A stretch of 64,000 bases of DNA from Corynebacterium tuberculostearicum (lineage in GTDB: Bacteria > Actinomycetota > Actinomycetes > Mycobacteriales > Mycobacteriaceae): the NCBI RefSeq assembly GCF_013408445.1, contig NZ_JACBZL010000001.1:558001-622000 (forward strand). Direction: 5' to 3'. The translations under genes and the position numbers were made by a program. The notes under the pieces were generated by a model that saw nothing but the letters and a program-made list of their open reading frames with translations, was not told the DNA's origin and did not search any database. Every line of letters starts with the position of its first letter. Within the stretch, counting starts at the first letter, position 1. This document shows, in pieces, positions 60,540 to 64,000 of this stretch.

Positions 60540-61802
60540 TTATTTATGTTCGGCGTCCCACTGGGCAACCTGCGGAAGGTCGTGTCCCATGCGGTCGCGC
60601 TTAGTACGCAAGTATTCAATATTATCCGCGTGTGCTGGGGTGGCCAGCGGCGTGTGGTGGCTGGCATCCACACCAAAGCCGCTCAGACCTTCGCCCTTAT
60701 GCGGATTATTGGTCAAAAGGTTTGCGGATTCGATGCCGAGATCGCGAAGGATCTGCCCGGCCACGGAATACTCCCGGGCGTCCTCGGGCAGTCCCTGCTC
60801 TAGGTTGGCATCGACGGTGTCCATGCCCGAATCCTGCAGGCGGTAGGCCTCCAACTTATGCAGAAGTCCGATGCCACGGCCCTCTTGACCGCGTAGGTAG
60901 ATGACCACGCCGCGGCCTTCCTGGCTGATAAGGCGCATGGACTCATGGAGTTGGGGCCCGCAATCGCAGCGCCGTGAGCTAAAGGCATCACCGGTTAGGC
61001 ATTCGGAATGGACGCGCACCATGACGTCGCGTGCGCCGCGCAGTTGGGCGGGATCCCCTGCAACCAACGCAACGTGCTCCTGCCCGTCTACCTCATGGCG
61101 GTAACCAATAGCAGTGAAGTGACCGTATTCGGTGGGCAGCTCAGTGGTTACCTGGCGGGTGACTTGGGTTTCATTATGGCGGCGCCACTCGATGAGCTGC
61201 GCGATAGAGATCATGGAGAGCCCATGCGTATCGGCAAAGCGACGCAACTCTGGCGAGCGCGCCATATCCGTGGGGTCATCCTCAGAGACGATCTCGCACA
61301 GCACACCGGCCGGGCGCAGGCCCGCCAAGCGGGCCAGATCAATGGAGGCCTCAGTATGTCCGTCCCGCTCCAGAACGCCGCTTGGGCGGGCACACAGCGG
61401 CACGACGTGACCTGGGCGGGTGAACTCTCCTGGAGTGGTCGCGGGGTCTGCCAGGCGGCGGATGGTTTCTGCGCGCGAGGTTGCAGAAATACCGGTACTG
61501 CCCGTTGCTGCGTCCACGGTCACCGTATAGGCGGTGCCACGTACATCCTGGTTGACCGCCAGCATTGGGGGTAGGTTCAGGCGGGTGCAATCTTCTGGTA
61601 ATAAGGGGGCGCAGATATATCCAGAGGAATAGCGCACCATGAAGGCCACGAGTTCCGGGGTGGCTAGCTCCGCGGCGAAAATCAGATCGCCTTCATTTTC
61701 GCGATCCTCATCATCGATGACAACAACCGGCTTACCAGCGGCGATATCCGCGATGGCCTGGTCGATGGAATCTAGACGGATGGAATTATCACTCGCGCTC
61801 AT
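60540..61802 (-). CDS. ribBA: RibBA, DHBP synthase / GTP cyclohydrolase II
   Basis: 420 residues. The N half makes 3,4-dihydroxy-2-butanone 4-phosphate ([40 protein letters not shown]) and the C half opens GTP ([24 protein letters not shown] with three Zn Cys, [12 protein letters not shown]). Both sets appear complete, so it supplies both branches. A TAGACT box 8 nt upstream suggests an additional, leaderless transcript inside the operon. Confidence 0.96.
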   Translation of the reverse strand: MSASDNSIRLDSIDQAIADIAAGKPVVVIDDEDRENEGDLIFAAELATPELVAFMVRYSSGYICAPLLPEDCTRLNLPPMLAVNQDVRGTAYTVTVDAATGSTGISATSRAETIRRLADPATTPGEFTRPGHVVPLCARPSGVLERDGHTEASIDLARLAGLRPAGVLCEIVSEDDPTDMARSPELRRFADTHGLSMISIAQLIEWRRHNETQVTRQVTTELPTEYGHFTAIGYRHEVDGQEHVALVAGDPAQLRGARDVMVRVHSECLTGDAFSSRRCDCGPQLHESMRLISQEGRGVVIYLRGQEGRGIGLLHKLEAYRLQDSGMDTVDANLEQGLPEDAREYSVAGQILRDLGIESANLLTNNPHKGEGLSGFGVDASHHTPLATPAHADNIEYLRTKRDRMGHDLPQVAQWDAEHK

Positions 61803-61810
61803 AAGGTAGC

Positions 61811-61816
61811 AGTCTA
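61811..61816 (-). promoter_or_regulatory. -10 box, internal promoter of ribBA
   Basis: Minus-strand TAGACT 8 nt before the ATG at 61802, located in the 32-nt gap after ribC. Confidence 0.45.
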
Positions 61817-61834
61817 GTCCTTAGCCTCAGGGGG

Positions 61835-62428
61835 TTAAGCTTCGGGGTGAAGCATCTTTTCTACATACTTGGCCAGCACATCCACCTCGAGGTTTACCTC
61901 TCCTCCCACCGGCAAGGCGCCGTGGATGGTATCGCGCAGTGTGGTGGGGATAAGGGATACCTCGAACCAGTCTGGGCCCACGGCGCTCACGGTCAGCGAG
62001 GTGCCGCTCACGGCAATGGACCCCTTTTCCACGACGTACCGGGCAAGCTCGGACGGCAAGCTAAACCGCAGCACATCCCAGTTCTCGGAGCTAGTTCGGC
62101 TCTGCAGCGTAGCGGTGCCGTCCACGTGGCCTTGCATGATGTGCCCACCCAGCCGGGTGGTGGGAAGCAGCGCCGGCTCTACATTGACCGGATCGCCCTC
62201 GGCAAGGCGCCCCAGGGCGGTGCGGTCAAGGGACTCCTGCATCACATCCGCACAAAAAGTATCGGCCGACAGATCCGCCACGGTAAGGCATACGCCGTTA
62301 ATGGCAATGGAATCACCCAGTGCGGCCTCCGCAACGGTACGCGGGGCACGAATGCTCAAACGCAGCGCGTCTGCATGCGGTTCCATTGCCTCCACGGTGC
62401 CCAACTCTTGTACTAGCCCAGTAAACAC
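61835..62428 (-). CDS. ribC: Riboflavin synthase (alpha subunit)
   Basis: 197 residues, two repeats of the lumazine-binding barrel: FTGLVQELGTVEAM ... GDSIAINGVCLTV and LGGHIMQGHVDGTATLQ ... GSIAVSGTSLTVSAVG. Makes riboflavin from two lumazines. GTG at 62428 with AAAGG upstream matches the family start (MFTGLVQ); a TTG two codons earlier is possible. Called ribE in some schemes. Confidence 0.94.
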   Translation of the reverse strand: MFTGLVQELGTVEAMEPHADALRLSIRAPRTVAEAALGDSIAINGVCLTVADLSADTFCADVMQESLDRTALGRLAEGDPVNVEPALLPTTRLGGHIMQGHVDGTATLQSRTSSENWDVLRFSLPSELARYVVEKGSIAVSGTSLTVSAVGPDWFEVSLIPTTLRDTIHGALPVGGEVNLEVDVLAKYVEKMLHPEA

Positions 62429-62463
62429 GTCCAACCTTTCTCGCTCACTGCTTTGTCCAGCGC

Positions 62464-63486
62464 CTAGCGCACGTATTCAATGAGAACGTCATCACCCAGC
62501 GCCTTCATTCCCACCCGGCGGAAACGGGTGGCTTCTGCCAGCGTCTGGGTCACGGGGTGCGCGAGCACGCCGCGGCCCTCGCCCAGCAAAAGTGGCGCGA
62601 TATAGGCAGAGATGGCATCCACCAAATCGGCCTTCAGGAAGCTACTGGCTAGGCCTGCTCCTCCTTCCACGAGGACGTCGCGGGCACCGGTGGCGTAGAG
62701 CTCGTAGAGAGCTTCTTCGATGCTGTCGTACTGCTCGTACCCTAGCTCGCGCAGGTGGCTTGCTGCATCGCCCGCCGATTCCAAATCACGCTTGCCAATG
62801 ACCACCCGGCGTGGTTGGTGCGCGCGCAAGCTGCCGTCGCTAAAGCGCGCGGTGAGCGAGGGATTATCAGCCAGCGCCGTGCCGGTGCCTACCACGATGG
62901 CATCGCGGTGCGCCCTATCGGCATGCACCCAGTCGCGCGCCTCCTCGCCCGTAATCCATTGGCTGGTTCCATCGGCCGCGGCCGTAAAACCGTCCAGCGT
63001 TTGTGCGAACTTCAAGGTGACGTGGGGTCGTTGGGTGCGCACGGCAAATAACCATGGTACCAAGGCATCCTCGGCGTGCGGGGGCTTTTCTAGCTTGGCG
63101 ACGTCCACTCCAGCCCCCGCCAGTACTTCTGCTCCACCCGCAGCCTGCGGGGTGGGATCGGCGTGGAGGTAGTACACGCGAGCCACGCCGGCATCGATAA
63201 GCGCCTGCACGCAGGGACCCGTGCGACCGGTGTGCGCGCAGGGTTCCAAGGTGACCACGGCCGTGGCGCCGCGCGCCTTATCTCCGGCCTCACGCAACGC
63301 CATGACCTCGGCATGCGCACCTCCTACGGGCTGGGTGGCGCCGACGCCCACAATTTCCCCGGCTGAGGACACGATGACCGCGCCAACGGGTGGGTTAGGG
63401 CTCGTGGTTCCGCGGACCTCAGCACCGGCGGCCATTGCGCGCAATAGCGCCGCGGAGATGTTGCTGTCTTGTAGCTCCGCGCCCAT
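62464..63486 (-). CDS. ribD: RibD, pyrimidine deaminase/reductase
   Basis: 340 residues. N-terminal deaminase with VGGAHAEVMAL (Zn His and catalytic Glu) and LEPCAHTGRTGPCVQAL (Zn Cys pair); C-terminal reductase with RPHVTLKFAQTLDGFTAA, DAIVVGTGTALADNPSLTAR and VLVEGGAGLASSFL. Start overlaps the rpe stop in TAATG. No RFN riboswitch can fit between the two. Confidence 0.95.
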   Translation of the reverse strand: MGAELQDSNISAALLRAMAAGAEVRGTTSPNPPVGAVIVSSAGEIVGVGATQPVGGAHAEVMALREAGDKARGATAVVTLEPCAHTGRTGPCVQALIDAGVARVYYLHADPTPQAAGGAEVLAGAGVDVAKLEKPPHAEDALVPWLFAVRTQRPHVTLKFAQTLDGFTAAADGTSQWITGEEARDWVHADRAHRDAIVVGTGTALADNPSLTARFSDGSLRAHQPRRVVIGKRDLESAGDAASHLRELGYEQYDSIEEALYELYATGARDVLVEGGAGLASSFLKADLVDAISAYIAPLLLGEGRGVLAHPVTQTLAEATRFRRVGMKALGDDVLIEYVR

Positions 63487-64000
63487 TAAGCACCATCCGC
63501 CAGATCACGCAGCTGCTTCACGACGCCGGCGGGATCATCCGATTTGAATACGGCTGAGCCTGCCACGAAAGCATCGCAACCCGCCTCGGCGGCTGCCCCG
63601 ATGGTCTCGCGTGAAATGCCGCCATCGATCTCGATGACGGTATCAAGGCCCTGCTCATCAATGCTGCGGCGCAACTTACGGACCTTCTCCAGCATTTCCG
63701 GCATGAACTTTTGCCCACCGAAGCCAGGCTCCACAGACATCACGAGCACCTCATCGAAATGGTGCAGCTTATCCAACCACGGCGCGATGGCGGTGTCTGG
63801 CTTGATGGAAAAGGCCGCACGCACGCCCAAATCGCGGATGCGCTGGGCCAAGTCCACTGCCGCCTGGTCATCGACGACGGCCTCCACGTGGAAGATAATC
63901 GTATGTGCGCCCGCCTTGGCATAGGTCTCCACCCACTTTTCGGGTTCCTCGATCATGAGGTGGACATCTAGTGGCTTATCGGTGCTGCGATGGACCGTGG
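63486..64000 (-). CDS. rpe: Ribulose-phosphate 3-epimerase (5' part outside window)
   Basis: The C-terminal 171 codons are visible; the start is beyond the right edge. KPLDVHLMIEEPEKWV, HFDEVLVMSVEPGFGGQKFMPEMLEKVRKLR and VIEIDGGISRETIGAAAEAGCDAFVAGSAVF are the TIM-barrel signatures with metal-binding His/Asp. Interconverts Ru5P and Xu5P, so it links the rib operon (Ru5P is the precursor of DHBP) with the pentose phosphate genes. Translationally coupled to ribD. Confidence 0.94.
   Translation of the reverse strand, partial: TVHRSTDKPLDVHLMIEEPEKWVETYAKAGAHTIIFHVEAVVDDQAAVDLAQRIRDLGVRAAFSIKPDTAIAPWLDKLHHFDEVLVMSVEPGFGGQKFMPEMLEKVRKLRRSIDEQGLDTVIEIDGGISRETIGAAAEAGCDAFVAGSAVFKSDDPAGVVKQLRDLADGA

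Noticed and set aside
63480..63500. FMN riboswitch for the riboflavin genes
   Set aside because: rpe and ribD overlap in TAATG, leaving no leader; any such element would have to lie upstream of rpe, outside the window.

Overview
The window is a stretch of a high-GC actinobacterial chromosome, almost certainly a Corynebacterium other than C. glutamicum. The evidence is its gene content and order: mshC-uppP-pyrD, hemH-ripC-acn-acnR, the sufR-B-D-C-S-U-T operon facing mptB, ctaA/ctaB, tkt-tal-zwf-opcA-pgl, gapA-pgk-tpiA, uvrC-rapZ-yvcK-whiA and rpe-ribD-C-BA-H. An aconitase operator that matches the published C. glutamicum AcnR site and many leaderless promoters (a TAnnnT box 6-10 nt before the start codon) fit the same genus.

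Layout. 1-5.3 kb: mycothiol ligase mshC (runs off the left edge), uppP, a lipoprotein, pyrD, and a PEBP/membrane protein pair. 5.5-7.1 kb: tRNA-Leu(GAG), with an intact IS481-like element inserted exactly at its 3' end. The element is flanked by a 15-bp target duplication that copies the tRNA end. 7.1-12.7 kb: a VTT membrane protein, three poorly characterised genes, ferrochelatase and the cell-wall hydrolase RipC. 12.7-14.4 kb: an unusually long region without a convincing gene, which carries operator-like repeats. 14.4-18.8 kb: an Rv1476-like membrane protein, aconitase and AcnR. 18.8-22.5 kb: an ECF-type transporter (fused ATPase, T and S components) downstream of a nucleoside hydrolase. 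22.5-28 kb: an NAD(P)-binding protein, an ACT/PFL pair, a DUF2254 protein and an ABC-F ATPase. 28-34.3 kb: the suf Fe-S assembly operon. 34.6-41.3 kb: mptB, an ABC exporter, heme A and heme O synthesis genes and a quinone oxidoreductase. 41.5-48.2 kb: pentose phosphate operon. 48.3-51.9 kb: secG and lower glycolysis. 52.4-54.1 kb: a lactate permease. 54.2-59.9 kb: whiA-yvcK-rapZ-uvrC and a PH-domain protein. 60-64 kb: riboflavin synthesis and a truncated rpe.

How the genes work together. Much of the window is central metabolism: the TCA cycle entry enzyme aconitase (an Fe-S enzyme repressed by AcnR), the machinery that builds Fe-S clusters, oxidative pentose phosphate flow (NADPH), triose glycolysis, lactate uptake, and cofactor supply (heme, heme A, riboflavin, mycothiol). 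Cell-envelope functions are interspersed: UppP, MptB, RipC, SecG.

No phage, CRISPR array or defence island is visible. The parts that are not routine are the IS element at the tRNA gene, the 1.7-kb gap upstream of ripC, the asymmetric fused ECF ATPase with a highly structured leader before the S-component gene, and the locus differences from C. glutamicum around tpiA-secG (no ppc) and gapA-whiA (a lactate permease present). All assignments are from reading the sequence; no database search was possible.
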